A stretch of DNA of 32,131 nt from Singulisphaera acidiphila DSM 18658 (GTDB lineage: Bacteria; Planctomycetota; Planctomycetia; Isosphaerales; Isosphaeraceae): NCBI RefSeq assembly GCF_000242455.2, contig NC_019895.1, positions 1 to 32,131 on the forward strand. The letters are read 5' to 3'. The notes below the pieces were generated by a model. It saw only the letters and a program-made list of their open reading frames with translations, had not been told where the DNA came from and did not search any database. Position 1 is the stretch's first letter; each line of letters begins with the position of its first letter. The translations under genes and the position numbers were made by a program. Shown here one piece after another: positions 1-7,929 of this stretch.

Positions 1-13
1 CTTTCAAGGTGAT

Positions 14-35
14 GGGCGGGCATCGCTGCCCGCCC
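14..35 (-). terminator. GC-rich hairpin after the large parB-like gene
   Basis: A perfect 9-bp inverted repeat (GGGCGGGCA, loop TCGC, TGCCCGCCC) lies just past the stop codon of the minus-strand gene that ends at 45. It is probably a transcription terminator, although there is no good T run after it on the minus strand. The same hairpin with its downstream flank (14-40) recurs base for base at 2308-2334. Confidence 0.5.
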
Positions 36-44
36 GGTTGATGC

Positions 45-1907
45 TCAGGCGGCTACCTGCTCATTGGCTGGGGCCGGTGCTTCCTCAACGCTGCCGAACG
101 CCATGCCCTCCGGCAGCCAGCGTTGCAACATTTCCAGCTGCTGCGGGCTGCGGGCGACTTTTTCCGGCTCGGCAAACACCCGTTCCAGCGCATCGGCCAA
201 CTCGCTTCGCTTGTCGCGGCTGCGGGCCTGCGACCACTGATCGCCTAGGAGGCCGCTGCCGAGGGAAAGCAGCTGGTCGCGGGGGATGCGTCCGAGATAG
301 TTGGCGCGCGTCGGACGCCAGTAACCGGCCATGCTGGCGGCGGTCAGCGACAGCGCCAGTTCGCAGGCGGTCGCTTCGCGGCCGGTGGAAAGCTGCGGTT
401 TCAGGCTACTGGCCACGCAGTAGGCCAATAGGTCGAGCTTTTGCTGGTCGGAAAGGCCGGTGAATGCCTGGAATTGCTCTGCTTCCGTGTCCTGATGTAG
501 CCAACCCAGCGACAAGCCTTCCTCGATTGTCTGCAACGCCTCGCCCGCGGCGGTCGGCTCTTTGACCGCCGGATTCTGCGTGCGGAAAAGCACGTCCAGA
601 TCGCGGGGCTGGCCTTTGTTGAAGACGGCGCAGGCGACGGTAAAAACCAACAGGTCGAGGGCGACCAGCCGGTTGCGGGCGATTTCCACCTGTGCCGCCT
701 GCAAGCGGTAGCCTTCGAGGTTGCGCTGGAGCGTGGCGGGCATACCGCCCGGCTTTGCCCTTCGGGCATCGCCGTCACCGGCCAGCTGCTTCGCGTCCTC
801 ACGCCTCACCAGTCCCTTTTCGACGCTAAGTTTTCCATCCTTGTCGATGGAGACATAGCAGCCGGCCTGCGACATCTCATCGGGGTCGTAGGCAACGAAG
901 GATTCGAGCTTTTGCTCGATGTCGGCAAGCGCCGTTTCCGCCGCTTCCTGCCTTTCGGCAAGGGCGGAATCGTCGCCGTCCATCCCGTCGGCTTCGGTGA
1001 TGGCTTCCAGTTCGGCTTCGGCCTCCGCTTTCGCGGCCAGTAGCTCCGGCGGCGCGTCCACCGGCTGCGGGCGAATCCGGCTGCAACCGTGGATGACGCT
1101 CCAATCGCGGTCGGGGCTGACCTCCACCCATTTCCAGCCTTCGGCGGCAAGCGTTTGCCGGGTGGTTTCGAGCGCTTCACCGGCCAGCTGGTGAAGCAGA
1201 TCGGGATTTTCGAGATAGACCTGTTCGCCGAACAGGTCGGCGCGCGACACGCCACCGGCGGCGTGGTAAGCGTCCAGCCCGACGAAGCGGGCCAGCTTGC
1301 TTTTCGCTTCGGCCATCTCGTCGGTGAGCATGGCCCGGATGTCGCGGGCGGAATGCCATTCCTCCAACGATGCGTAGACCTGCATCTGCTTGGCGTGGTC
1401 ATCGGTGACGGTGAAGGCCATCAGGCATTCGAGCGTCAATTTCTCCGCCCGGTAAGCATCGAGCAATTCCGGGGCGGCCTTGCCCAGCGTCAGCCGCTGC
1501 TCGACCAGCTTGGCCGTGCAGCCGAAACGGTTGGATACCTGCTCGACGGTGTGGCCCTGCTCGATAAGCGCCGCGAACGCCGTGAACTCGTCGGCGGGGT
1601 GCATCGCCTGCCGGACGGTGTTTTCCACCAAACTCAACTCATGGGCTTCTTCCTTGGTGTAAATCCGGCAAGGGACGGCGTAATCTGCCGCAAAATGCCC
1701 TTCGGCTTGCAGCGCTTTCAGGGCGGCGAGCCGGCGGCTTCCGGCGAATACGAAGTATTTGCCCTTCTTGCCGGGATAGACGTTCAGATTCAACATCAGC
1801 CCGTGTTTCGGGATGGACGCTAACAGGTCGTCGATGCCGGCGGCGGTTTTACGCACGTTCAGCGGGGACTTTTCGAGCTTCTTGACTTCAATCATCGTAT
1901 TATTCAT
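45..1907 (-). CDS. Large ParB/Spo0J-family DNA-binding protein (620 aa)
   Basis: This is a ParB-like protein much longer than a typical chromosomal ParB (about 300 aa). Residues 10-110 look like the ParB nucleotide-binding fold: an N-V-R motif near 17-19, AGSRRLAALK at 55-64 matching the GxRRxxA box, and an ENTVRQAMHPADE stretch at 95-107. A helix-turn-helix follows at about 118-141. The remaining 450 residues are largely helical, with an acidic, alanine-rich stretch near 285-330, and I do not recognise them. The start at 1907 is supported by TGGAG eight bases upstream. It is the last gene of a minus-strand unit with the genes at 1970 and 2338. Long ParB-like proteins occur on plasmids and integrative elements and may act in partition or regulation. 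No parA is adjacent (the only one is at 12667), so a regulatory role is as likely as partition. Confidence 0.8.
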   Translation of the reverse strand: MNNTMIEVKKLEKSPLNVRKTAAGIDDLLASIPKHGLMLNLNVYPGKKGKYFVFAGSRRLAALKALQAEGHFAADYAVPCRIYTKEEAHELSLVENTVRQAMHPADEFTAFAALIEQGHTVEQVSNRFGCTAKLVEQRLTLGKAAPELLDAYRAEKLTLECLMAFTVTDDHAKQMQVYASLEEWHSARDIRAMLTDEMAEAKSKLARFVGLDAYHAAGGVSRADLFGEQVYLENPDLLHQLAGEALETTRQTLAAEGWKWVEVSPDRDWSVIHGCSRIRPQPVDAPPELLAAKAEAEAELEAITEADGMDGDDSALAERQEAAETALADIEQKLESFVAYDPDEMSQAGCYVSIDKDGKLSVEKGLVRREDAKQLAGDGDARRAKPGGMPATLQRNLEGYRLQAAQVEIARNRLVALDLLVFTVACAVFNKGQPRDLDVLFRTQNPAVKEPTAAGEALQTIEEGLSLGWLHQDTEAEQFQAFTGLSDQQKLDLLAYCVASSLKPQLSTGREATACELALSLTAASMAGYWRPTRANYLGRIPRDQLLSLGSGLLGDQWSQARSRDKRSELADALERVFAEPEKVARSPQQLEMLQRWLPEGMAFGSVEEAPAPANEQVAA

Positions 1908-1938
1908 AAATTAGTCTCCATAAGGTTAAGTTTAAATT

Positions 1939-1964
1939 CCGGGGCAGGCTGCAACCTGCCCCGG
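1939..1964 (-). terminator. Perfect 10-bp hairpin between two minus-strand genes
   Basis: CCGGGGCAGG, a six-base loop and CCTGCCCCGG form a perfect stem directly after the stop of the gene ending at 1970. On the minus strand it is followed by the AT-rich AATTTAAAC. It may act as a terminator, an attenuator or a 3'-end stabiliser between the genes of this unit. Confidence 0.5.
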
Positions 1965-1969
1965 TTTGC

Positions 1970-2272
1970 TCAGTAATCCTCCGGCATCAGCACGGTGGTC
2001 ACTGAGCGGTCGGCTTCGGTGATGATCCAAAACCGCTTGCCGCCGGAGCGGTAGACCGACAACAGCCGTCCCCCTTGCTTCAGCGAACATTCGTTAAGCT
2101 GGCGATCCTCGCTGGGGATTTCGCCCCAATCGCCATCGGCGTGGCGGCTGAGTCCCTGCTGCACGTCCACCGGATCGAGTAGCGACTCTGCGTTGGTGGT
2201 GATAACCGTATCTCCCAGCGGGAATTTCGGCAGTTTCAGGCAGATAATGTTGATTGCGGCAAATCCGTCCAT
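1970..2272 (-). CDS. Conserved-looking small plasmid protein, unknown function (100 aa)
   Basis: I do not recognise the family. The 100-residue protein is soluble, with no signal peptide or membrane segment. The C-terminal half has alternating hydrophobic residues (GGRLLSVYRSGGKRFWIITE) that suggest a small beta-sheet domain. The start is supported by GGAG nine bases upstream. It sits between the 90-aa gene at 2338 and the ParB-like gene at 45, all on the minus strand and all separated by hairpins, so the three are probably one expression unit with graded output. Nothing in it suggests catalysis. Confidence 0.6.
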   Translation of the reverse strand: MDGFAAINIICLKLPKFPLGDTVITTNAESLLDPVDVQQGLSRHADGDWGEIPSEDRQLNECSLKQGGRLLSVYRSGGKRFWIITEADRSVTTVLMPEDY

Positions 2273-2307
2273 TTTGATAACTCCATGATTGTTGATTTAA
2301 AAAGAAA

Positions 2308-2329
2308 GGGCGGGCATCGCTGCCCGCCC
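2308..2329 (-). terminator. Intrinsic terminator, second copy of the 14-35 hairpin
   Basis: A perfect 9-bp GC stem with a TCGC loop lies right after the stop of the gene ending at 2338. On the minus strand it is followed by TTTCTTTTT, as expected of an intrinsic terminator. The hairpin with its flank (2308-2334) is identical over 27 bases to 14-40. Confidence 0.7.
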
Positions 2330-2337
2330 GGTTGGGT

Positions 2338-2610
2338 TCATTCCTCGCCGCTGTTGGCTTCCTCGCGGGCCTTGCGGGATTTGGCGTCGGCTTGCATCTG
2401 CTTAAAGATCCAGGTGTGGGCCTGGTCGAGCAGCTTGGCCATCGCCAGAATGTCGTCAAAGCCGAGGCTGTCGGTTTCCTTCCAAGTTTCGTCGCCTTGC
2501 TTGTAGCTGCGCTGCGGCGTGACGCTGTACCAGGTGCCTTTGTCGTTAGTGTTCCGCCAGATGGTGGCTTGCAGGACGCCGATGCGGAGTTTGTGTGCTG
2601 GTGAAGACAT
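2338..2610 (-). CDS. Small plasmid protein, unknown function (90 aa)
   Basis: This is a short soluble protein beginning MSSPAHKLRIG and rich in aromatic and basic residues, with a lysine/arginine-rich helical tail (SRKAREEANSGEE). I chose the start at 2610, not the longer frame to 2646, because AAGGAAAGGAAAC sits at the right distance upstream. The N-terminal half (RIGVLQATIWRN) resembles small plasmid proteins whose role is unknown to me. It is the first gene of the minus-strand unit leading to the large ParB-like gene and is followed by a clear terminator. Confidence 0.6.
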   Translation of the reverse strand: MSSPAHKLRIGVLQATIWRNTNDKGTWYSVTPQRSYKQGDETWKETDSLGFDDILAMAKLLDQAHTWIFKQMQADAKSRKAREEANSGEE

Positions 2611-2694
2611 AAAGAGTTTCCTTTCCTTGATTGCCGGCCCGACCATCGGGCCTTAACGGGAGCAACCAATCAGCCGCAAAGACGGGCTTTAGCC

Positions 2695-2719
2695 CACCGG
2701 CCGCATCGTGCGGCCGGTG
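2695..2719. repeat. Perfect 11-bp palindrome with 3-bp centre
   Basis: CACCGGCCGCA, TCG, TGCGGCCGGTG. It lies about 85 bp upstream of the start of the gene at 2610 and could be an operator for that unit or part of a larger structure with the adjoining repeat at 2719-2800. Confidence 0.6.
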
Positions 2720-2800
2720 CCCGCTGCAAGGGGAAAAACCGAAGGTTCATTCATTTGAAATCAATGATTGATGAAAGCCGTTTTTCCCCTTGCGGCGGGC
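2719..2800. repeat. 21-bp inverted repeat (20 of 21 matching), 40-bp spacer
   Basis: The arms are 2719-2739 and 2780-2800. The core GCAAGGGGAAAAAC / GTTTTTCCCCTTGC (2726-2739, 2780-2793) is perfect over 14 bases, and the match continues outward with one mismatch. The spacer is AT-rich. It resembles the terminal repeats of a very small element, a protein-binding palindrome or a bidirectional terminator; the sequence alone does not decide. Confidence 0.6.
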
Positions 2801-3240
2801 GGCTGCGGCTGTAGGTTCGCGGGAGTAAGGCCAGTTGGGCGGGGTGGACTCTTAAGCAAAAGGAAGATTCTGGCAGATCAGCGGCACTCTTCCGTCGGCA
2901 GCCGGCCGCTTCACCGGGCGGAAGGCGCAATAAGGGCGTGGCTGGTCATGCGCCTCGGCGGGCAGAAGGGTAACGGCGAAGGGATGCAGGGGAGAAACGG
3001 GCGCTACGGGGAGGAAAGGTGATGGAGGCTGGCTCCAGGTGTGGCCCCCCTACCCACTGTCTTTCGCAAACCGTGGCCAGTTCCAGTCGGCGGGAAGGCA
3101 AGATCAAGGATTCGTGTTTAACGGTTTGAGATAGACGCGGGAAGCGACAAGACAATAAAACCAGCGGCATGCAATCATCTAATCCGCATATAACATTGTG
3201 TTAATAGCCGACTTTCTCAAGACTGTCGTGGGCAAGCCGC

Positions 3241-4152
3241 TCAGAACCCCGCCGATAAGAACAACGCGCAACCAGCGTAGGGAATGCTCGCGCTATAAGG
3301 GCTTTGCACGGCGTTTTTCATTGTATACATATTTACACCAGACGCGCTTTTACCGCAGTAATCCCCGTATTGATCCCAACTCGCCGTCATCCTCCCGCTA
3401 TAAGGCAATCCATCATCCAACTTTGAATCTATGTAGTATGTCTGATTCGAGCTAAATGCCCTGCCATCTCCGCCAAGCGGGATGGTGATAGCCCAGCCCC
3501 CTGCTGGTGGCCCCGATATGACGAAGGTATGCGCTGCGTTGGTGACGCCTGCGACAGCGCCACGCATCCCGTTATCGGTATACATCAGTTCAACGGCGCT
3601 ATTCCCATAACTAGCTGGCACGTTTGCGATATTATTATGCGGGCAAGATGCGAGATTGGAAATAGGCGAAGCGATAGTCGCCCCGCCACACATCCTGCCT
3701 GACGTATACCCGCCGGGAATGAGTCCCGCCAGGGCGAGCTGGTTCCAGACCCCGAACACCTCATCAAAATTCATCTTGTACTCATTTGCTGGATTGCTAT
3801 ATGATTTTCCGGCGATAATTCCATCGCCATTGCCGTTACAGGCCATGCCGATTGACGCAGTGTTCCATATGCCGCATTCGGGATCAGCGGGCCAGTACTG
3901 CGTTGCCTGCGAGCAATCTCCGGGTAAGCAATTATACTTTTCTTTAAAGGTCATCACTGCGGTTTTATACTTCTCGACCTGCGAAATGACCGCTCGCATT
4001 TGTGCGGCGGCAATCAAATCCCGCCCGACCATGATGCCGCCCACGATCAGGGCGATGATGACCAGCACGATGCTCAATTCGATCAGGGTGAAGCCCTTGA
4101 CCGGCGGGTGAGCCGGTGTCGGGCGGTTTGGTAATGGCTGGAGTGGCGTCAT
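3241..4152 (-). CDS. Type IV prepilin-like protein
   Basis: This is an exported pilin or pseudopilin. From the chosen start at 4152 it has a 20-residue leader ending in K-G, then F21-T-L-I-E25. That matches the prepilin peptidase signature, with glutamate at mature position 5. A long hydrophobic helix follows (LSIVLVIIALIVGGIMV). The roughly 280-residue body is rich in glycine, aromatic residues and cysteine (about nine), suggesting a disulphide-stabilised head. A longer start at 4176 is possible; neither start has a strong ribosome binding site. It stands alone, with no prepilin peptidase, secretin or pilus ATPase in the window, so it must depend on host or distant genes. It could serve as a surface adhesin for mating, a minor pilin of a host pilus, or simple cargo. 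Confidence 0.85.
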   Translation of the reverse strand: MTPLQPLPNRPTPAHPPVKGFTLIELSIVLVIIALIVGGIMVGRDLIAAAQMRAVISQVEKYKTAVMTFKEKYNCLPGDCSQATQYWPADPECGIWNTASIGMACNGNGDGIIAGKSYSNPANEYKMNFDEVFGVWNQLALAGLIPGGYTSGRMCGGATIASPISNLASCPHNNIANVPASYGNSAVELMYTDNGMRGAVAGVTNAAHTFVISGPPAGGWAITIPLGGDGRAFSSNQTYYIDSKLDDGLPYSGRMTASWDQYGDYCGKSASGVNMYTMKNAVQSPYSASIPYAGCALFLSAGF

Positions 4153-4269
4153 CCCGCCAGCATATTGGCAAAGCATTACCAAATCATTAAGTATTTTACG
4201 CAATCGCTTGCCAGCACTCCTCAAATCTGGCTGAGACGGCGTAACCGCCGTGCGTGCCTCCGTCACGCC

Positions 4270-4317
4270 TGCCCGATCCGCCCTTCGCCGTTTGGGTTAC
4301 TACGGGCGAATCGGGCA
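4270..4317. repeat. 14-bp inverted repeat, one mismatch, 20-bp loop
   Basis: TGCCCGATCCGCCC at 4270-4283 pairs with GGGCGAATCGGGCA at 4304-4317, 13 of 14 positions. It sits in the divergent promoter region and could be an operator or a folded leader RNA. Confidence 0.55.
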
Positions 4318-4478
4318 GAAAGCTCCCGGCAAGCGGGCCTTCAATGGCCCTGGGATGGCTCAGGGGGGGGTGGAAGGGCTTTGGGAAAGGAAACCAGCAG
4401 GCAACCGCGGCACAAGGCTGAAAAGGGCCTTTACCGGGCAGAAACCGCCACGCGGCCCGTCGCGGTGATCGCCGCTGT

Positions 4479-4498
4479 CTTTGTGCGCGCGCACAAAG
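4479..4498. promoter_or_regulatory. Perfect 20-bp palindrome, likely operator
   Basis: CTTTGTGCGC followed directly by GCGCACAAAG, with no central spacer, about 50 bp upstream of the start at 4550. A perfect 10+10 palindrome here is a good candidate binding site for a dimeric regulator of the 4550-12132 block. The ParB-like proteins and ribbon-helix-helix proteins of this window are possible binders, but nothing in the sequence assigns one. Confidence 0.5.
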
Positions 4499-4549
4499 TA
4501 GGCTTGCCCACCGCCAAATCGTTCTTAGGATGTCTCATGACACCGTGAA

Positions 4550-5686
4550 ATGACTTACCGGGATGATGACATGACAAACGTGCGGGCATCAGGGCCACGG
4601 CAATTCATGCGTCTGCGGGACAGCTTCCGCACCGCGTTTCCGTGGAATCACCACGACCTGACCCGCGACGGTTTCCGCCAGTGGGCGCGCAAGAAGCGCC
4701 AGCCGCCTATCAATGTCGATGCCCACCACTGGAAACCGCTGCGTGAGGGTGAGGCGGTTCCGAGGGAAATGGTCGAAGCGTTTTCCGAATATGCCGCCCT
4801 GATGCTCCTCGTCCCGGCGGGCGAGTGCCGGCTTTCCGTCATCGCTGAAACCTGCGACCCGCCGGAGAAAAAGAAAACGGCATCCGGCGGCCGCCCGCGC
4901 GTGGCATATGCCAGTGGTTGGAAATATTTATACAGCTTCTGGGCCGACTCGTTTGCGATCGATGAATCTGCCCGCTGCAATGACGAATCCGACCTGCTTG
5001 TGGCTGCTCGGTACGTCTTCGAGTGCGTGGGCTGGCACGACAAGCGGCTTTCGGGCAACAGCGCCATCGCCTACGCCGAAGGCGTCATGAAACGAACGCT
5101 CGAAGAATACGCCCAGGCTTTGCTGCTGTTCTGGCAGACCAATGAGCATGCGGTGCTGTTCGCCACCCAGAAGCGGGGCGGCACGGTCGAGCGGATCGGC
5201 GTCAGCGTCTGCGTGGCGGTCACGGAGGATTTTTACCGACGGTTCCGCGCCGGCGAAGCGATGGAATCCCAGATCGAACCCGGCGACCTGGTGCCGCAAA
5301 GCCAATTTGTCCTGATCCAAGCCTACGCGGAAAACGTCGCCATCGACCTGAAGCAAAATAAGGTTGCCCGCAGCCTGGCGCAATCGCGTAACGCCCTCTA
5401 CCAGCTGGCTTCGCTGTTCCTGCCCGTCCAGTATGACGCATGGCAACCTCATATGGTGACATTTGCCGGCTCGACGGAGAACGGCAAACGGCAGCATGCC
5501 TACGGGTTTTCGCCGACGGGGGCGAAGCTCGCCGAAACCGGCAAGATCATCGTGGAATTCGCGCCGCCGACGCCGGATAAGCAGGGCGTCGGCTATGTGA
5601 AGGCCCTCGCCGAATACCTGCCGATGAAATCGCTGATCCAGATTTTCCAAGCCTACATCGAATCCCAGCGCCCGCTGCTGGAGTAA
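4550..5686 (+). CDS. Protein of unknown function, first gene of the plus-strand block (378 aa)
   Basis: I do not recognise the family with confidence. The protein is soluble and has no signal peptide. Residues 20-130 are basic and hydrophilic. The central part (roughly 140-290) alternates strands and helices, with ALLLFWQTNEHAVLFATQ and RIGVSVCVAVTEDFYRRF. That reminds me of the acetyltransferase (GNAT) fold, but I see no clear acetyl-CoA loop, so I do not call it. A second ATG at 4571 is an alternative start; neither has a strong ribosome binding site. It is followed after about 140 bp by parB on the same strand and is preceded by the palindromic region 4153-4549, so it probably opens the operon that includes the coupling protein. 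Confidence 0.65.
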   Translation: MTYRDDDMTNVRASGPRQFMRLRDSFRTAFPWNHHDLTRDGFRQWARKKRQPPINVDAHHWKPLREGEAVPREMVEAFSEYAALMLLVPAGECRLSVIAETCDPPEKKKTASGGRPRVAYASGWKYLYSFWADSFAIDESARCNDESDLLVAARYVFECVGWHDKRLSGNSAIAYAEGVMKRTLEEYAQALLLFWQTNEHAVLFATQKRGGTVERIGVSVCVAVTEDFYRRFRAGEAMESQIEPGDLVPQSQFVLIQAYAENVAIDLKQNKVARSLAQSRNALYQLASLFLPVQYDAWQPHMVTFAGSTENGKRQHAYGFSPTGAKLAETGKIIVEFAPPTPDKQGVGYVKALAEYLPMKSLIQIFQAYIESQRPLLE

Positions 5687-5823
5687 CCGCCCGCCTGGCG
5701 GGCCAACCGCCGTCACCGTTGCCCGGATTTCGCCGCGGCAGGCCCTGCCTGCCGGCGGCCCCGCTACCTCCACGCCTTTTGACCATCCCCTTGCCACGGC
5801 ATCCCCGCCGCGAAAGGCCGCTC

Positions 5824-6630
5824 ATGCCCGACACGTTCCTCTCGATCGGCATCGACCAGCTGATGCCCGATCCGACGCAACCGCGAAAAACCTTCCTCAA
5901 GGAAGAAATCGAGCGCCTGGCCGCCTCGGTGGCCGCACGCGGCATGCTCCAGCCGCTGCGGGTGATGTTCGACGAAACCCGAGGGTCTTACCTGATCGTG
6001 ACCGGCGAAAGCCGCTACCGGGCCGGGCTAATGGCCGGGATGGCAGCGCTTCCCTGCCTGCTGGTGGAAGGCCAGCCGGATGAAGCGGAGCTGCTGGCCG
6101 ACCGCATCGTGGAGAATTCCTGCCGCCACGACCTGCGGCCGCTGGAGCTGGCCCGGTCGCTGGCCAAGCTCAGGTCGCTCAAGAAATGCACCTCCGGCCA
6201 GCTCGCCGTCGAGCTGGGCCTTTCCGGGGCGTCGGTCTGCCGTGCGGAAGCGCTGCTGTCCCTGCCCGGCGACATCCAATCGCTGGTCGATGGCGGCTCA
6301 ATCCCCGAATCGACCGCCTATGAACTATCCCGCCTGCCCAATGAGCAAAGCATGCGGGAGCTGGCGCTGGCCGTCACGGCGGGCAAGCTCAGCCGCGACC
6401 AGGTAGCCGACGCCGTGCGGGCCAGCGTCGGCAAGCGCCACGTCAGGCCGAAGTCGGCGCGGCTGCCGCTCCGGCTCGACGGCGGCATTTCCGTCACCGT
6501 GTCGGCGGGCCAGCCGCTGACCTGGGACGACTTCAACACCGCCATCGACCGCATCCGAAAGGAGGCCAAAAAGCTCTATGAGGGCGGCAAGGACATTACC
6601 GAGCTGGCCCGGTCGCTCAAGGCGTCGTAA
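5824..6630 (+). CDS. parB: ParB/RepB/Spo0J-family partition protein (268 aa)
   Basis: This has a standard-length ParB architecture. The N-terminal domain carries DPTQPRKTF (16-24), the GESRYRAG box (61-68) that in ParB proteins binds CTP, and ENSCRHDLRPLELA (97-110). A helix-turn-helix follows at about 121-145 (TSGQLAVELGLSGASVCRAEALL). The C-terminal 100 residues, with a basic coiled helix at the end, would dimerise. I chose the start at 5824 because GAAAGG lies at a suitable distance; the longer upstream frame is arginine- and proline-rich and looks non-coding. It has no adjacent parA. It may partner the ParA at 12667, 6 kb away, or act as a regulator of this block. Confidence 0.85.
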   Translation: MPDTFLSIGIDQLMPDPTQPRKTFLKEEIERLAASVAARGMLQPLRVMFDETRGSYLIVTGESRYRAGLMAGMAALPCLLVEGQPDEAELLADRIVENSCRHDLRPLELARSLAKLRSLKKCTSGQLAVELGLSGASVCRAEALLSLPGDIQSLVDGGSIPESTAYELSRLPNEQSMRELALAVTAGKLSRDQVADAVRASVGKRHVRPKSARLPLRLDGGISVTVSAGQPLTWDDFNTAIDRIRKEAKKLYEGGKDITELARSLKAS

Positions 6631-6720
6631 GCGACGCCGCAACCGTTTTGCCGCCCGCCAGCGTGGCGCGCGGTGTCTCCCTTGGATTTTGCACCATTGA
6701 GGAAAGGTTGGTTGTCGATC

Positions 6721-7929
6721 ATGACGTCAAACGTGAAGTGGTCATTGCGTCGTGAGTGCCGTTTTCTGCTCCTATTTGCCCTGCCCTGCCTGCTGGCGGC
6801 CGCCCCGCCGGCGGAAACCACCGCACCGCCCGCCGCGGTCAAGAAGCCGAGAAAGCTCGATCCACGCGATGCGTGGATCGCTGCCCAACCCCGCTTCATC
6901 CAGGCTGACCGCGAAATCTGCGAAGCCATTGAGGCCCGTCTGGCCAGTATCAAGAACTATCTGGAAGAGCGCAAGGCTGGTGCCCGACCGTTCGCCGCGG
7001 CGGTACTCAGCCTCAAGGGCAAAATGCTTTACACCGAAGGCGTGGCCACGCAGGTAGTGGACGCCGTAGCCGGACTGTTCGGCAGCAAGCCATCCGAGGA
7101 TGGGTTTGCCAATTATGTCCGGGAATGCTTCCACGAGCATGTGCTCGACGAATCGAAGCTGCAAAAGGTGATCGACGATGCCGTGGCCGGCTTCGCCGGA
7201 GACGTGCGTGACATCGACAGTCAATTCCTGGTCGATCTGCGTGCCGACCTGGCCGACGACGCCATCAAGCTAGAAATCGACCTGCCACAGACGCAAGCGA
7301 AGGCGTCAATGAACATCGCCGTCAAAATTGCCGTCAACGATGCCGTCAAAGTTGCGGGCAAGGACATCGCAGCAATGATCGTTACTCAGGGCGTTTCAAT
7401 CGTGGCCGGAAACGCCATCGGTGACACGCTCAACAGGCCAGGTGATTCGGGTAAAAGGAAGCTGGCAGTCAATGCCGCTGTCGGGTACGCGGTCGATAAG
7501 GCGATCGATGGCGTGGTGGCCGGGGCCGGCTTCGATCCGCTGGCCAAGGTGACCGAAACAGCGACCGAAGCGATCGACATCACAGCCAGGTATGTGATCG
7601 ATGGCGGAAAGGAAATCGCGTATCACTATCCGATCATGTTCAAAATTTCGCAATTACATCCAAATACGGCGGTTCGTGCTGCGTGTTTTGATGCGGTAGA
7701 AGTGATGGATCGCCGCGACACGCTGGGCCTGCGTCACCGGCTCTACAGGCTGCAATTTGAACAAAGTCGCCGTCGCGGGCTGGCGGTTTTCAACTACCTT
7801 CTCGGGCCGGACGTCCAGGTGCCGGAGTACATGCTCTATCCGCCCGTCGCCCCCGATACCCTGCCCGAGGACGAAGAAATCATCAGCGATGCCGCCGCTA
7901 TCAAAGCCTTCTTCGGGGTCAATCGCTGA
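6721..7929 (+). CDS. Exported protein of unknown function (402 aa)
   Basis: The N-terminus has basic residues followed by a hydrophobic stretch (RFLLLFALPCLLAAA), a plausible signal peptide with cleavage near residues 28-31. A proline/alanine-rich linker and then a largely helical body follow. The centre (about 190-290) is rich in alanine and valine with repeated small hydrophobic helices (AVKIAVNDAVKVAGKDIAAMIV) that could insert into or lie along a membrane. The start at 6721 is the first ATG. A GTG at 6673 is possible, and GAGGAAAGG lies about 15 bases upstream of 6721, slightly far. The stop overlaps the next start by one base (TGATG), so the two genes are translationally coupled. Its position between parB and the coupling-protein gene suggests an envelope function related to transfer. 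The family is unknown to me. Confidence 0.75.
   Translation: MTSNVKWSLRRECRFLLLFALPCLLAAAPPAETTAPPAAVKKPRKLDPRDAWIAAQPRFIQADREICEAIEARLASIKNYLEERKAGARPFAAAVLSLKGKMLYTEGVATQVVDAVAGLFGSKPSEDGFANYVRECFHEHVLDESKLQKVIDDAVAGFAGDVRDIDSQFLVDLRADLADDAIKLEIDLPQTQAKASMNIAVKIAVNDAVKVAGKDIAAMIVTQGVSIVAGNAIGDTLNRPGDSGKRKLAVNAAVGYAVDKAIDGVVAGAGFDPLAKVTETATEAIDITARYVIDGGKEIAYHYPIMFKISQLHPNTAVRAACFDAVEVMDRRDTLGLRHRLYRLQFEQSRRRGLAVFNYLLGPDVQVPEYMLYPPVAPDTLPEDEEIISDAAAIKAFFGVNR

Larger units (their letters stand above)
2611..3240. other. Non-coding region of 630 bp with strong inverted repeats
   Basis: I find no convincing gene here; the frames present lack ribosome binding sites and look like shadows. The left part holds two striking palindromes (2695-2719 and 2719-2800). 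The rest, 2820-3240, is GC-rich with no motif I can name. It separates the first minus-strand unit from the end of the pilin gene. Confidence 0.5.
4153..4549. other. Divergent non-coding region of about 400 bp rich in palindromes
   Basis: This lies between the divergently transcribed pilin gene and the gene at 4550, so it should hold both promoters. It contains a perfect 6-bp hairpin (4236-4251, ACGGCG TAAC CGCCGT), a 14-bp inverted repeat (4270-4317) and a perfect 20-bp palindrome (4479-4498). A 13-mer, AATGGCCCTGGGA (4343-4355), recurs at 14634-14646. No gene is evident. Confidence 0.5.

Noticed and set aside
2768..3022. 84-codon plus-strand open frame in the 2611-3240 gap
   Set aside because: It starts inside the large inverted repeat and reads as glycine/arginine low complexity without a start signal.
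3130..3160. TATTGTCT on the minus strand, an exact match to the TrwC nick-site core as I recall it
   Set aside because: An 8-base match is expected about once in a window of this size, there is no hairpin directly before it, and it is far from the relaxase gene.
4550..5686. Acetyltransferase call for the 378-aa protein
   Set aside because: The central strand-helix pattern is suggestive, but no acetyl-CoA binding loop could be identified.
5689..5703. GCCCGCC T GGCGGGC hairpin after the 4550 gene as a terminator
   Set aside because: A one-base loop and no T run; read-through into parB is expected.
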